This document shows positions 26,933 through 37,679 of a stretch of 64,000 nucleotides of DNA, piece by piece. The DNA is from Asticcacaulis sp. AC460 (GTDB lineage Bacteria; Pseudomonadota; Alphaproteobacteria; Caulobacterales; Caulobacteraceae), in the NCBI RefSeq assembly GCF_000495795.1, contig NZ_AWGD01000016.1, forward strand, positions 62,001 to 126,000, read 5' to 3'. A model generated the notes under the pieces. That model was not told where the DNA came from and made no database searches. It saw only the letters and a program-made list of their open reading frames with translations. Position 1 is the stretch's first letter; each line of letters opens with the position of its first letter. The translations under genes and the position numbers were made by a program.

Positions 26933-27685
26933 TTACCGCCCCAGCACCTGGTTCTGCAGGGCAAACAGCTCGCTCGTCCCTTTCAGCGCCAGATCGTACA
27001 GCGTATCGAACTCCTGACGGCTGAATCCGCGCTTTTCGCCGGTGGCCTGGATCTCGACGGCATGACCCGTACCGGTAATGACGAAGTTGGCATCGGTCTC
27101 GGCGTTGGAATCTTCGTCATAATCCAGATCCAGCACCGGGACGGCTTCGAAGATGCCGCACGAAATGGCAGCCACCTGATCGAGGATCGGCGATTTCTCG
27201 ATAACCTTGTCCGCCACCAGCTTGTCACAGGCGGCCGCCAGGGCCACCCAGGCGCCGGTGATCGATGCCGTCCGCGTCCCGCCATCGGCCTGCAAGACGT
27301 CGCAATCCAGGGTAATCTGACGCTCCCCCAGAGCCTTCAAATCGATGACGGCGCGCATCGAACGGCCGATCAAGCGCTGGATTTCCTGGGTCCGGCCCGA
27401 CTGCTTGCCGGCGGCAGCTTCACGGCGCGACCGCGTATGGGTCGAACGCGGCAGCATGCCGTATTCCGCCGTCACCCAGCCCTGGCCCTTACCCTTCAGG
27501 AAGGACGGCACGCCGGTCTCGACCGAGGCCGTCACCAGCACGCGCGTATGACCGAAGGTCACCAGGCAGGAGCCCTCGGCATAGCGCGTCACACCCGTTT
27601 CCAGGGTGACATTACGCATCTGGTCGGGCTTGCGGTTGGACGGACGGATGGTCTTGAGCGCAACCAGCGCATCGAACTGGGACAT
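26933..27685 (-). CDS. rph: Ribonuclease PH
   Basis: A 250-residue phosphorolytic 3'-5' exoribonuclease that trims tRNA 3' ends. It has the RNase PH signature [18 protein letters not shown] (residues ~125-142), the phosphate-binding Arg region [20 protein letters not shown] split by a short turn, and [12 protein letters not shown] near the C-terminus. The N-terminus is about 10 residues longer than in E. coli; a start at the second in-frame position near MRNVTLE is too late to be likely. It sits upstream of hrcA in divergent orientation, a common alphaproteobacterial neighbourhood. Confidence 0.96.
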   Translation of the reverse strand: MSQFDALVALKTIRPSNRKPDQMRNVTLETGVTRYAEGSCLVTFGHTRVLVTASVETGVPSFLKGKGQGWVTAEYGMLPRSTHTRSRREAAAGKQSGRTQEIQRLIGRSMRAVIDLKALGERQITLDCDVLQADGGTRTASITGAWVALAAACDKLVADKVIEKSPILDQVAAISCGIFEAVPVLDLDYDEDSNAETDANFVITGTGHAVEIQATGEKRGFSRQEFDTLYDLALKGTSELFALQNQVLGR

Positions 27686-27745
27686 GGAATAACCTCGTGA
27701 AAGCGCGCCTGCCCTAACAGGTCGCAGGCCCCATGCAAACTCTTT

Positions 27746-28054
27746 TTAGAACTGACGCGGCTTGTCCTGGGCGTTGGGCGGCGGAGAACTGCGTTCGCGT
27801 TGCGCCACCGTGCATTCCGGATTGGCGCATACCCAACTCTCGCTGCCGCGTTTGCCGGTCCGTTCGCCGTTGTCGATAACCTTGTCGGCGGGCACATAGA
27901 CCATGCCGTCGATCCCGGTGCCGCGCGCAGGCGACTCCTGCTCAGCCAGAACCGGCATGGGCGCCGTCGCCTCGTTATAGGCCAGGTCGGCACAGGAACA
28001 GACTCCCAGACTGGAAACCACAACAAACAAAGCGATTAATTTTTTGCCGTTCAT
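27746..28054 (-). CDS. Small lipoprotein with CAxxxC motif
   Basis: A 102-residue protein with a lipoprotein signal peptide; SSLGVCSC offers two possible lipidated cysteines (residues ~19 and 21), the first fitting a lipobox better. The mature part is polar, with GMVYVPADKVID, ESWVCANPECTV and a Pro/Gln-rich tail. The CANPEC pair resembles CADAKC in the third gene of this cluster (28507-28803), suggesting distant paralogy. ATG 28054 overlaps the stop of the upstream membrane-protein gene (ATGA), so the two are translationally coupled. Function unknown. Confidence 0.65.
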   Translation of the reverse strand: MNGKKLIALFVVVSSLGVCSCADLAYNEATAPMPVLAEQESPARGTGIDGMVYVPADKVIDNGERTGKRGSESWVCANPECTVAQRERSSPPPNAQDKPRQF

Positions 28055-28482
28055 ACCCATGTATCCGGAAAAGCCATGGCAGCTATAAACGCCGCCTCCA
28101 GGGCAAAGCTCATACAGAAGGCAATCAGCGGAACCCCAACCCAGATCTTGGCCTTCAGCGGCTTGAGGCGGAAAGCCAGATAAGCCGAAACCATAAGTTG
28201 CACGACCAAGAATCCGATCCAGATCGCTTGAGGACCGCTCAACTTCCCGCGCATTAAACCGGCAACGCCAACAAAAAGTTCGCACGCAAGAACGGGCACA
28301 AGAAACCATAGTGCACCGACTTTACGCAACACGGCGGCGGCAAGGCAACCCACCACAAGGGCAATAACCCCAATGGCCGGAACCAGCAGCAACAGCTGGG
28401 CATCCAACCGGGATAGTCCCTGCCATGCCTGACCGAAGAACCAGGTTGGTAAGGCCAACATAAGCCAGACAGCGTTTCCCAT
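28051..28482 (-). CDS. Four-span membrane protein of unknown function
   Basis: A 143-residue protein with about four hydrophobic helices and short loops, some basic (RLKPLKAK). A strong AGGGGGGAC lies 5 bp before ATG 28482. It is the middle gene of a compact cluster of three small envelope genes and overlaps the following lipoprotein by 4 bp. No family recognised. The arrangement suggests the three products act together at the cell envelope. Confidence 0.7.
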   Translation of the reverse strand: MGNAVWLMLALPTWFFGQAWQGLSRLDAQLLLLVPAIGVIALVVGCLAAAVLRKVGALWFLVPVLACELFVGVAGLMRGKLSGPQAIWIGFLVVQLMVSAYLAFRLKPLKAKIWVGVPLIAFCMSFALEAAFIAAMAFPDTWV

Positions 28483-28506
28483 GGTTAGTCCCCCCTAAGA
28501 TAAGTC

Positions 28507-28803
28507 TCAGCTGCCCCCCAGGCGGCCCTGTTCCTGATTCAGCGGCGTACGCGTCGTATAGACCGGCGTCGTGGTTTTGCACTTGGCGTCGGCGCAGGCA
28601 AAGCCACGATGTTCATCGTCGCGCTCTATGGTTTGCGCCACGCGCGACGCCGGCCGGATCAACCCGGCGCGGGTGTCGTAAACCTGCTTCCCGTCCGAAG
28701 TCTGTAACGGCTGATAGGCCGCCGCCTGCGACGGCTGCGGGCCATAGGGTTGTTCCGGTGCGTCGCTATTCAGAGCGGCGGCAAGCAAGGCGGCTTCCAG
28801 CAT
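28507..28803 (-). CDS. Small protein with CAxxxC motif
   Basis: A 98-residue protein. GGGAGGGAAG upstream of ATG 28803 supports this start over the in-frame ATG at 28839. The N-terminus (MLEAALLAAALNSDA) is weakly hydrophobic and could be a short signal sequence. The body is polar and ends with GFACADAKCKTTTPVYTT and a Gln/Gly tail. The CADAKC motif and flanking charged residues resemble the lipoprotein at 27746-28054. Function unknown. It is the first gene of the three-gene cluster. Confidence 0.6.
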   Translation of the reverse strand: MLEAALLAAALNSDAPEQPYGPQPSQAAAYQPLQTSDGKQVYDTRAGLIRPASRVAQTIERDDEHRGFACADAKCKTTTPVYTTRTPLNQEQGRLGGS

Positions 28804-28856
28804 GATCTTCCCTCCCAAGGTGATCCTATCAACTTCCAACTTTATGGCGAATTAAA

Positions 28857-28955
28857 GGGCATCCCGAAAAGTGTAACGCACTTTTCGGATAAAGATGCCC
28901 GTCAGAAAAATTTAGAGCGCCGATCCGACCCTATCGGATCGAAACGCGCTCTAAA
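28857..28955. repeat. Two-hairpin intergenic repeat, copy B (inverted)
   Basis: Reverse complement of the repeat at 1244-1350 with roughly 85% identity by eye. It contains the CCGAAAAGTG..CACTTTTCGG hairpin and the TTAGAGCGC..GCGCTCTAAA hairpin around CGGATC dyads. It ends 41 bp before the hrcA start codon, so it occupies most of the region where the hrcA promoter would be expected. Confidence 0.8.
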
Positions 28956-28996
28956 GACTCTTGGCGTTACACACAGACCTTTGTAGACTAAGCGAT

Positions 28997-30091
28997 ATGA
29001 AGACCTATCCGCCGCCCACCCTGTCCGGCCTGCTGACGTCCGGCGCATCCTTAAGCGAGCTGGATTCCCGCGCCCGCGATATCTTCCGCCATGTCGTCGA
29101 AGCCTATCTCGAAACCGGCGAGCCGGTCGGGTCACGCACCCTGTCCAAGGGTGGGGTCCACCTGTCGCCGGCCTCGATCCGCAACACCATGCAGGACCTG
29201 AGCGCGCTGGGCCTGCTGTCGGCGCCGCACACCAGCAGCGGCCGGATGCCGACCCACCAGGGCCTGCGTCTGTTCGTCGACGGCCTGCTCGAAGTCGGCG
29301 ACATCAGCGACGACGACAAACGTGAGATCGAAGCGCGCCTGACCGCCGGCGGACGCACCTTCGACGCCGCCCTGCGCGAAGCCTCCAATCTTCTGTCGGG
29401 CCTGGCCGGCGGCGCCGGTCTGGTCACCACACCGTCGCTGGAAGCCGGCGTCAAGCACGTCGAATTCGTCGCCCTCAGCACCGAACAGACCCTGGCCGTC
29501 CTGGTCTTCGACGACGGCCGGGTCGAAAACCGCCTGATGCCGGTCCAGGCCGGCATGACGCCGTCGGTGCTGTCGGAAGCTTCGAATTATCTCAATACTC
29601 GTCTGAAGGGGCGCTCCCTCAGCGAAGCGCGACTTCAGCTCAAGACCGAACTGGACCAGGAACGCCTGCGCCTGAACGAAACCGCGGCGACTTTGATCGA
29701 GGCCGGCCTGGCCGCCTGGTCGGGCGGCGCCGATGAAAAACGGGCCCTGATCGTCCGCGGCCAGGCCAATCTGCTTCAGGCTTCGGCGCTCGAAGACCTG
29801 GAACGCGTGCGGTCCCTGTTCGAGGATCTGGAGCAGAAGGAAGAGCTGATCGACCTGCTGGACGACGTGCGCCAGGCCCAGGGGGTGAGAATTTTCATCG
29901 GATCGGAATCGAAACTGTTTTCTTTGTCGGGTTCGGCTGTTATTGCAGCGCCGTACATGGTGTCGCCCCGGGCGGGAGGACCCAAGGTCATGGGTGCGAT
30001 CGGCGTGATCGGCCCGGCCCGGTTGAATTACGCCCGGATCATCCCACTTGTGGACTACACCGCGAAATTGCTGGGCCGCATGCTCGACTGA
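28997..30091 (+). CDS. hrcA: Heat-inducible transcription repressor
   Basis: A 364-residue winged-helix repressor that binds CIRCE operators and is kept active by GroEL. The DNA-binding segment includes [22 protein letters not shown] and the [15 protein letters not shown] region (residues ~40-90) typical of HrcA. The C-terminal dimerisation/GAF-like part ends [20 protein letters not shown], a family hallmark. ATG 28997 is used; an in-frame upstream ATG at 28961 lies close to the repeat. No CIRCE sequence is seen here, consistent with groESL being its target elsewhere. grpE follows after 27 bp. Confidence 0.95.
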   Translation: MKTYPPPTLSGLLTSGASLSELDSRARDIFRHVVEAYLETGEPVGSRTLSKGGVHLSPASIRNTMQDLSALGLLSAPHTSSGRMPTHQGLRLFVDGLLEVGDISDDDKREIEARLTAGGRTFDAALREASNLLSGLAGGAGLVTTPSLEAGVKHVEFVALSTEQTLAVLVFDDGRVENRLMPVQAGMTPSVLSEASNYLNTRLKGRSLSEARLQLKTELDQERLRLNETAATLIEAGLAAWSGGADEKRALIVRGQANLLQASALEDLERVRSLFEDLEQKEELIDLLDDVRQAQGVRIFIGSESKLFSLSGSAVIAAPYMVSPRAGGPKVMGAIGVIGPARLNYARIIPLVDYTAKLLGRMLD

Positions 30092-30118
30092 GCGCGCCCG
30101 TTTTGTAACGAGAGAGCT

Positions 30119-30739
30119 ATGACTGACGAAACCGAAGTTCCCGAAGGCGCCGCCGAGGGCGATATCCCAGAGAACTTGAATCCGTCGCTGAAGGCGGCCT
30201 TTGACAAGCTGAGCGAAGAAAACGCCGCGCTGAAGGAACAGGCGCTGCGTTACGCCGCCGAAGCCGAGAACACCAAGCGCCGCGCCGAGCGTGAGGCCAA
30301 TGACGCCCGCGCCTTCGGCATCCAGCGCTTCGCCACCAGCCTGCTGGGCGTCGCCGACGTGCTGCAACGCGCCCTGTCGTCGGTACCGGGCGAGATCGCC
30401 GATCCGGCGTTCAAGAACTTCGTCGACGGCATCGCCATGACCGAGCGTGAGCTGGCCGGCGCCTTCGACAAGAACGGCATCAAGAAGATCAGCCCGCTGA
30501 AGGGCGACAAGTTCGATCCGCACCTGCACCAGGCGGTGATGGAGCAGCCCTCGACCGAGGTCGAAGGCGGCGCTGTCCTGTTCGTCATGCAGGCGGGTTA
30601 TGAGCTGTTCGGCCGGGTGATTCGTCCGGCGATGGTGGCGGTGGCGGCCAAGACGGCGGCGGCGCCTGCTCAGAAGAACGGCTACGACTCCGGCGCCGGC
30701 GAGGCCACCGGCGAAGCGGTCAACACCCAGGCCGAATAA
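30119..30739 (+). CDS. grpE: Nucleotide exchange factor for DnaK
   Basis: A 206-residue protein. The N-terminal part is a long acidic coiled coil (residues ~20-90), and the C-terminal beta domain contains PLKGDKFDPHLHQAVMEQPS and GYELFGRVIRPAMV, the GrpE signature. It accelerates ADP release from DnaK. The Ala/Gly-rich tail beyond residue ~175 is variable in the family. Directly downstream of hrcA, with which it should be cotranscribed; dnaK-dnaJ lie 5 kb further on as a separate unit. Confidence 0.96.
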   Translation: MTDETEVPEGAAEGDIPENLNPSLKAAFDKLSEENAALKEQALRYAAEAENTKRRAEREANDARAFGIQRFATSLLGVADVLQRALSSVPGEIADPAFKNFVDGIAMTERELAGAFDKNGIKKISPLKGDKFDPHLHQAVMEQPSTEVEGGAVLFVMQAGYELFGRVIRPAMVAVAAKTAAAPAQKNGYDSGAGEATGEAVNTQAE

Positions 30740-30774
30740 GATCGGTTGACGCTGCAACTTTCCGTTTCTAACAC

Positions 30775-30804
30775 TGGGCGCTTCAATATCTGTTGAGGCG
30801 CCCA
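30775..30804 (+). promoter_or_regulatory. Hairpin overlapping the M28 peptidase start
   Basis: TGGGCGCTTCAA (30775-30786) pairs with TTGAGGCGCCCA (30793-30804) with one mismatch and a 6-nt loop. The 3' arm contains the GAGG ribosome-binding sequence and the first base of the ATG. TGTTTTATC follows. It may serve as the grpE terminator, restrict translation of the peptidase, or both. Confidence 0.5.
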
Positions 30805-32168
30805 TGTTTTATCGTACCCTGCTGTCCGTATCCGCTGCCCTGGCGGTCGTCTCCGCACCCGCGTTCGCAGCGGAACCCTGGGTGGTCAAGCAGGAGTGGG
30901 TCAGCGCCCATGAGAACTTCCTGGCTTCCGAAGCGCTTGAGGGCCGCACCTCGGCCACCCGCGACGAGGCCATCGCCGCCGCCTATATTGCTGCGCAGTT
31001 CGAGAGCTTCGGCCTGAAGCCTGCCCCCGGCATGACCTCCTATATCCAGACCGCGGCCATCGATCATCCCGAACTGGATGGCAAGGCGCGCCTGACGGCC
31101 GGCGGGGTCGACGTCACACAAGACCAGGGCCTGACGCTGTACTATTCCCATGGCCAGACCATCACCGGCAAGATCGCCGTCGCCAAAAGCAGCGACCCGG
31201 CCCAGATGCCTGACGGCGATATCCTGGTCATCACGCCCGACGCCAAGTTCACCCTGGGCGCCTGGTGGCGGGCCGCGATGCAAAAGGGTGTGAAGCTGCT
31301 GATCGTGCGCGAAAGCGACGACACCAAAAAGCGCATGGAAGGCATCGGCGGCGAGACCATAGTGCCGGCGCGCCTGGTCGAACAGCCGGTCGAAAAGCCC
31401 CGAGCCGATGTCGCCTTCGTGGCAGCAGACGCCTTCGACAAGCTGGCCAAGGCGAACGGCCAGGATGTGACCTTCGCGGTCGGTCAGGTCAAGAAACCGC
31501 AACAGATCACCAGCAATGCCATCGGCTGGCTGCAGGGGTCGGACCCTTCCGCCGGCGTGATCCTGATTTCGGCCCACCTGGACGCGATCGGCGCCCATGA
31601 CGGCAAGGTGGTGCTGGGCGCCAATGACGACGCCTCAGGCGTGACGGCGGTGCTGGAACTGGCACGGGCGCTGTCGGCCGGCGGTCAGCCGAAACGCAGC
31701 GTGATGTTCGTGGCTTACGGGTCGGAAGAGATCGGCCTGCTGGGCTCGCAGTATTTCGCCATGAAGCCGCCGGTACCGCTGGAGAGCATCATCTCCAATC
31801 TGGAAATCGAGATGATCGGCCAGCAGGATCCGAAAATGCCGGCCGGAGTGATGATGATGACGGGCTTCGACCGTTCGGACTTCGGCGAATCCCTGAAAGC
31901 CAAGGGCGCGCTGATTGCACCGGACATCTATCCGGAACAGAACTTCTTCGAGCGTTCGGACAATTACCAGCTGGCCCTGCAAGGGATCGTGGCGCACACG
32001 GTGTCGGGCTGGGCGGTGACACCGACCTACCACTCACCGGACGACAATGTCGCCAACCTGAACCTGCCCTTTATGACCCAGGCCATCCAGTCGCTGGTTG
32101 AGCCGGTGAAATGGTTGGCCAATGGCGACTATACGCCGAAGTGGAAAGAGGGCGGACGACCGAAGTAA
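30804..32168 (+). CDS. Secreted M28-family zinc aminopeptidase
   Basis: A 454-residue protein with a Sec signal peptide (MFYRTLLSVSAALAVVSAPA, cleavage after AFA). A protease-associated-like region (~90-215) is inserted before the catalytic domain. The zinc ligands of M28 are present: SAHLDAIG (His), GANDDASG (Asp), YGSEEIGLLG (Glu pair), NLEIEMIG (the fourth ligand region) and TYHSPDD (His near the C-terminus). M28 enzymes remove N-terminal residues from peptides in the periplasm. A duplicated terminator-like element follows its stop codon. Confidence 0.92.
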   Translation: MFYRTLLSVSAALAVVSAPAFAAEPWVVKQEWVSAHENFLASEALEGRTSATRDEAIAAAYIAAQFESFGLKPAPGMTSYIQTAAIDHPELDGKARLTAGGVDVTQDQGLTLYYSHGQTITGKIAVAKSSDPAQMPDGDILVITPDAKFTLGAWWRAAMQKGVKLLIVRESDDTKKRMEGIGGETIVPARLVEQPVEKPRADVAFVAADAFDKLAKANGQDVTFAVGQVKKPQQITSNAIGWLQGSDPSAGVILISAHLDAIGAHDGKVVLGANDDASGVTAVLELARALSAGGQPKRSVMFVAYGSEEIGLLGSQYFAMKPPVPLESIISNLEIEMIGQQDPKMPAGVMMMTGFDRSDFGESLKAKGALIAPDIYPEQNFFERSDNYQLALQGIVAHTVSGWAVTPTYHSPDDNVANLNLPFMTQAIQSLVEPVKWLANGDYTPKWKEGGRPK

Positions 32169-32181
32169 GCGCCGACGACTA

Positions 32182-32305
32182 ATGGGGTGAAGGGGCCTGA
32201 GGCCCCTTCGTCTTCTCTTCACAAACAAAAAGGCGCTCCCCGAAGTGGGGGCGCCCTTTTTGTTTGTAAGGAAAGGCGAGGTGTCGCGGACCCCTCGACC
32301 CCATT
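32182..32305. repeat. 124-bp terminator-bearing dispersed repeat, copy 1
   Basis: Nearly identical to 51736-51858. Outer ends are inverted (ATGGGGTGAAGGGG versus ATGGGGTCGAGGGG in reverse complement). Inside are a GGGGCCTGAGGCCCC hairpin and a ~50-nt hairpin whose arms read ACAAACAAAAAGGCGC and GCGCCCTTTTTGTTTGT, an efficient bidirectional terminator. Here it lies between the M28 peptidase and the convergent TPR gene. The structure is that of a small palindromic mobile element. Confidence 0.9.
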
Positions 32306-32317
32306 GCACGACAGCGC

Positions 32318-34309
32318 TTACTCGGCCACCAACTCCCTCCGCGTCTTCAGCAACTCCCGGGTAAAATCCGAACTCTTGTTCAGTGCCGCCTCGAGATTCG
32401 CCCGTTCCTCTGCTGTCAGATACCGGTAATGTTCCGACGCTTTCAACCGGAAGATCTCGGCCTGGGTGTCGTCGAACTTCTTGATGGCTACATTGAGCAG
32501 CCGCACCAGTTCCTTTGTGCTGTTCTCATAGGTAATCGCCTCGCCGCGATCAGCGGCCGCCTGCATGAAATCCTTGGCCGCCTGCCAGGCATCGCCGGCG
32601 TCGTTAAAGCTGCGCACCGTCGACTGGTAGGCCTGGCGCGCCGCCTGGCGGGCGGCGTCCTCGTTTTTCTGCGCCCGTGCTGCGTCGGCCTGAGCCGTCA
32701 CCGCGCCACTTCCGGCACGGCTGGCCAGATAAGCATTGCCCTTCGCGCCCGCCGGATCGTCGACCAAAAGCTGCTTATGCTTGGCGTCGGCCTCCGCCGT
32801 CCGCCCTTCAAAGTCGAGCATGCGGATGATATCGGCCCGCACCGTCGTATTTCCCGGTTCGACGGCAATGATCCGCTCCAGGTCGGCCCGCGCCAGAGCC
32901 CATTGCTTCTGCACGTAATACAGCCTGGCGCGTCCGCTCAGCGCGTCGGTATTATTCGGTTGATATTGCAGGACGAAATTGAAGTCTTTCAAGGCCGCAT
33001 CGGGTTTATCCAAATTCACCAGCAGGTCGCCGCGCACGACGTAGAAACGCATATCGTTGGGTGTTAAGGCGATGGCGGCGTTATATTCCGCCAGCGCTTC
33101 GACCCTGAGCTTGGCCCGTACAAACAGCTGTCCGCGGACATGGTGGATCGTCGCCCGGTCCAGATCCGATGGCCCGGAGGCAACATCGGCCTTGCTCACC
33201 TCTTCCCACGCCAAAGGATACAGCCGCGGGTCGGTAAAATTGAGCAGGCTGCGGGCGCGGAACAGGTGCGCTTCCCAATTGCCGGGCTCCAGCGCCAGGG
33301 CGCGCGTCGCCAGATAGCTAACCATGGCCACATTGCGCCGCGACCCGGCCATATCCAGCATGCCGGCATCTTTCAGAAGCTGATCCGCATTGCGCGGCTT
33401 CAAGACCGCGCCGTCACGGGCATCGGTCTGGCCGCCATCGCGCAGGTTCTGCAACTGACGCCGGTGGGCATTGAACTGGCCACGCAGATTGCCGTCGGCC
33501 TCCTCGATCGTCAGGCGCAGCTCCAGCGCCGGAATATAGGCCGGGTCGCATTGCAGGGCGGCATGGACGTCGCGATAAGCCTCATAGGCCTTGCCCTTCT
33601 CGAACTGCTTACGTGCCGCCTCCGTCTTTCCAGCCGCCGAGCCCTTGCAACCGCCGAAAACGCCGTCCTTGAACATCCGCGCGCCGTAGCCCCAGGCGGT
33701 ATTGGCGTCCTGACTGGCGGCGGCCTTGAAATCCGAGGCGGCCTGGTCGCTATGGCCCAAAAAGGCGTGGCACTCGCCCCGCTTGACGTAGGACTCCGCC
33801 CCGAAGGCATAAGGGTGATTGATCCGGCGTTCGCGATCGTAAAAGGTGACGCAGGCCGCGTAATCGCCGGCGAGATAGGCGTTCAACCCAGCCTTCGACT
33901 GAGTCGAATAGCTGTCGGGATAGGCCTTTGACGCGATCTCGAAATACGGCACGGCCAGGGTGAAATAGCCTTGGCCAGACAGCTTTTCCGCCAAGGCCCA
34001 GGCGGCCATGCCGTTGTCCGGCACGACCGTCAGGATATCGACCATAAAGCTGTAGTCGCGCGCCGTACCGGCGTAGTTCGACAGGGCGTTGACATTCGCG
34101 ACGACGTTCGGCTCGAACGACAGCAGGGTCAGCAGGACGGTTTCCGGGTCCTGAGCGCCGTTGTAACTTTTGACCTGGTCCTGGATAAAGGCGATACGGC
34201 CGGCTTCGATCTTGTCGGCGCTGTACACATCCGGTGTCGAGGCGGCCTTCGCCGGCAAGCTGCCGGCCACGGCCAGTGCCGTCAGGCACGCCAGGATAAA
34301 TTTGCGCAT
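32318..34309 (-). CDS. Secreted tetratricopeptide-repeat protein
   Basis: A 663-residue protein with a Sec signal peptide (MRKFILACLTALAVAGSLPA, cleavage near AKA). The mature chain is almost entirely helical, with TPR-like repeats throughout; the clearest run is residues ~390-500 (LAEYNAAIALTPNDMRFYVV, ALKDFNFVLQYQPNNTDAL, ARADLERIIAVEPGNTTV). TPRs mediate protein-protein contacts. No catalytic motif is present. The periplasmic partner is unknown. Cysteines near residues ~165 and 225 could form a disulfide. Confidence 0.85.
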   Translation of the reverse strand: MRKFILACLTALAVAGSLPAKAASTPDVYSADKIEAGRIAFIQDQVKSYNGAQDPETVLLTLLSFEPNVVANVNALSNYAGTARDYSFMVDILTVVPDNGMAAWALAEKLSGQGYFTLAVPYFEIASKAYPDSYSTQSKAGLNAYLAGDYAACVTFYDRERRINHPYAFGAESYVKRGECHAFLGHSDQAASDFKAAASQDANTAWGYGARMFKDGVFGGCKGSAAGKTEAARKQFEKGKAYEAYRDVHAALQCDPAYIPALELRLTIEEADGNLRGQFNAHRRQLQNLRDGGQTDARDGAVLKPRNADQLLKDAGMLDMAGSRRNVAMVSYLATRALALEPGNWEAHLFRARSLLNFTDPRLYPLAWEEVSKADVASGPSDLDRATIHHVRGQLFVRAKLRVEALAEYNAAIALTPNDMRFYVVRGDLLVNLDKPDAALKDFNFVLQYQPNNTDALSGRARLYYVQKQWALARADLERIIAVEPGNTTVRADIIRMLDFEGRTAEADAKHKQLLVDDPAGAKGNAYLASRAGSGAVTAQADAARAQKNEDAARQAARQAYQSTVRSFNDAGDAWQAAKDFMQAAADRGEAITYENSTKELVRLLNVAIKKFDDTQAEIFRLKASEHYRYLTAEERANLEAALNKSSDFTRELLKTRRELVAE

Positions 34310-34388
34310 GAAAGCTCCCGCCCGGATAACGGCGATAGCTTAGAGCCTCCGGTTACCGGCGGCAAGGCGCCATGCGTTACAAATCCTG

Positions 34389-35294
34389 TCATAGGTACTT
34401 CGTGAACCACGCCACCGCCTTCGCCCACCCGGCCTTGGCCTGCTCGGCGTTATAACTCGGCCGGTAATCGGCGTGGAAACCGTTGCTCGTTCCCGGCAGC
34501 ACCTCGATATGCGACGGCGTCATCCGTGCCGCGGCCAGGGCATCGTTCATCCGCTGGATCGAAGCCGGCGGAATATTGCCGTCATGCTCGGCATAGAGCC
34601 CCAGCACAGGCCGGTTCAGCGATCCGGAGATATCGACCGGCCAGGGCCGATCGTCCCCACCCATGAACTGTTCCGGTGCCGGTTTTTCCAGACGCCCGTA
34701 CCAGGCGACGCCAGCCTTGATCACCGGCATGGTCGCCGCCGCCATCCACACCACCGCGCCGCCCCACGCAAATCCCGTGATTCCGACGGCGTCCATATCG
34801 GCAAAGCCCTTGTCGCCTAACACTTTCTTTGCCTGGCCGATATCCGGCCGACTATCCAACCACATGGTTGCGGCCTTCAGGTCGCCCATCACCTGCTTGT
34901 AACTGGCCGCCTCCACCAAAGCCTTGACCGTCTCGAACTCCTGGGCCGTGGCGGCATTGCCCTTACGTGCAAACAGGTCGAGGGCCAGGGCGCAATAGCC
35001 TTCGCGCGCCCATCGCCGGCAGATATCGCGGATATGGTCGTGCAGTCCGAACACTTCGGACACGACCAGGATGACCTTATATTGACCCTTCTTCGCCGGC
35101 ATGGCGATATAGCCGGGAATTCGGTAACCGCCGTCGTCCCCCAGCGGCGGGATCTGCACATCCTTGATAAACAAGCCATCACTAGGCGTCGCAATAGCCT
35201 GTGCTCGGGCCCCACCCAGCGCATACGGCGCCAAAACCAGACCGGACACGCCCATCGCCACCAGGCTTCGGCGGTTGACACGGAGGTCGGCCAT
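34389..35294 (-). CDS. Dienelactone hydrolase-like protein lacking the nucleophile Cys
   Basis: A 301-residue alpha/beta hydrolase. The N-terminus has a twin-arginine-like signal (NRRSLVAMGVSGLVLAPYAL), implying export. CAGGAG 6 bp before ATG 35294 decides this start. The family nucleophile elbow is GFCWGG; here it reads GFAWGG, with Ala176 in place of the catalytic Cys. The other triad members appear intact (Asp238 in AEHDGNIP, His274 in NGFHADY), as does the EVFGLHDHI oxyanion region. It may be catalytically dead, use another residue, or have a binding role. Confidence 0.85.
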   Translation of the reverse strand: MADLRVNRRSLVAMGVSGLVLAPYALGGARAQAIATPSDGLFIKDVQIPPLGDDGGYRIPGYIAMPAKKGQYKVILVVSEVFGLHDHIRDICRRWAREGYCALALDLFARKGNAATAQEFETVKALVEAASYKQVMGDLKAATMWLDSRPDIGQAKKVLGDKGFADMDAVGITGFAWGGAVVWMAAATMPVIKAGVAWYGRLEKPAPEQFMGGDDRPWPVDISGSLNRPVLGLYAEHDGNIPPASIQRMNDALAAARMTPSHIEVLPGTSNGFHADYRPSYNAEQAKAGWAKAVAWFTKYL

Positions 35295-35469
35295 GGTCAT
35301 CTCCTGAACAGCTTGTCCCTGTTGCGCCTTGTACGCTTTTACACGTCCAAGGCAAGTTTGGTCTTGGCGGCACAACCAATGCCCCTAAAAAAATTGCGTC
35401 ATCCCTTGAAGGACCCACAGCCTTCACCATATCGGCTACAGCTTTCGAGCACCTGGCCACAACCGGGGA

Positions 35470-35496
35470 CTTGAAATTTCGTTTGTATTCATCTTA
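35470..35496 (+). promoter_or_regulatory. RpoH-type heat-shock promoter of dnaK
   Basis: CTTGAA at 35470 and CATCTTA at 35490 match the -35 and -10 elements of alphaproteobacterial sigma-32 promoters (CTTG with a C-T-T/A-rich -10) at suitable spacing. The start codon of dnaK is 79 bp downstream. No CIRCE palindrome is seen, so dnaK is probably controlled by RpoH and not by HrcA. Confidence 0.65.
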
Positions 35497-35574
35497 ACGG
35501 GGATGGACAAACGCGGCGCTTGATTTCAAAAGGCCGCAACGACCATTCGCCTCAACGGAGCAGATTTAACACCC

Positions 35575-37479
<1,905 letters not shown>

Positions 37480-37490
37480 GGCAAAAGAAT

Positions 37491-37530
37491 GGACGCCCCG
37501 CTTACCCTTTCGGATGTAAACGGGGCGTCC
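37491..37530 (+). terminator. Hairpin between dnaK and dnaJ
   Basis: A perfect 10-bp stem (GGACGCCCCG / CGGGGCGTCC) with a 20-nt loop, 12 bp after the dnaK stop. There is no U-tract. A partial terminator or RNA-stabilising element that lowers dnaJ relative to dnaK is plausible. Confidence 0.55.
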
Positions 37531-37679
37531 ACTTCCCTGCCCTGGCCGGCGAGTGGATTTGACTCCCTGCCGTCCCTGCATCACAAGATCACATCAACAA
37601 GTCGACATCAGGCCGTAAAGCCGGTAACGCGCGTGAAAGCACTTTCGCGTAGCGTCTGGCTGACATCGGGGCGTTAAGC

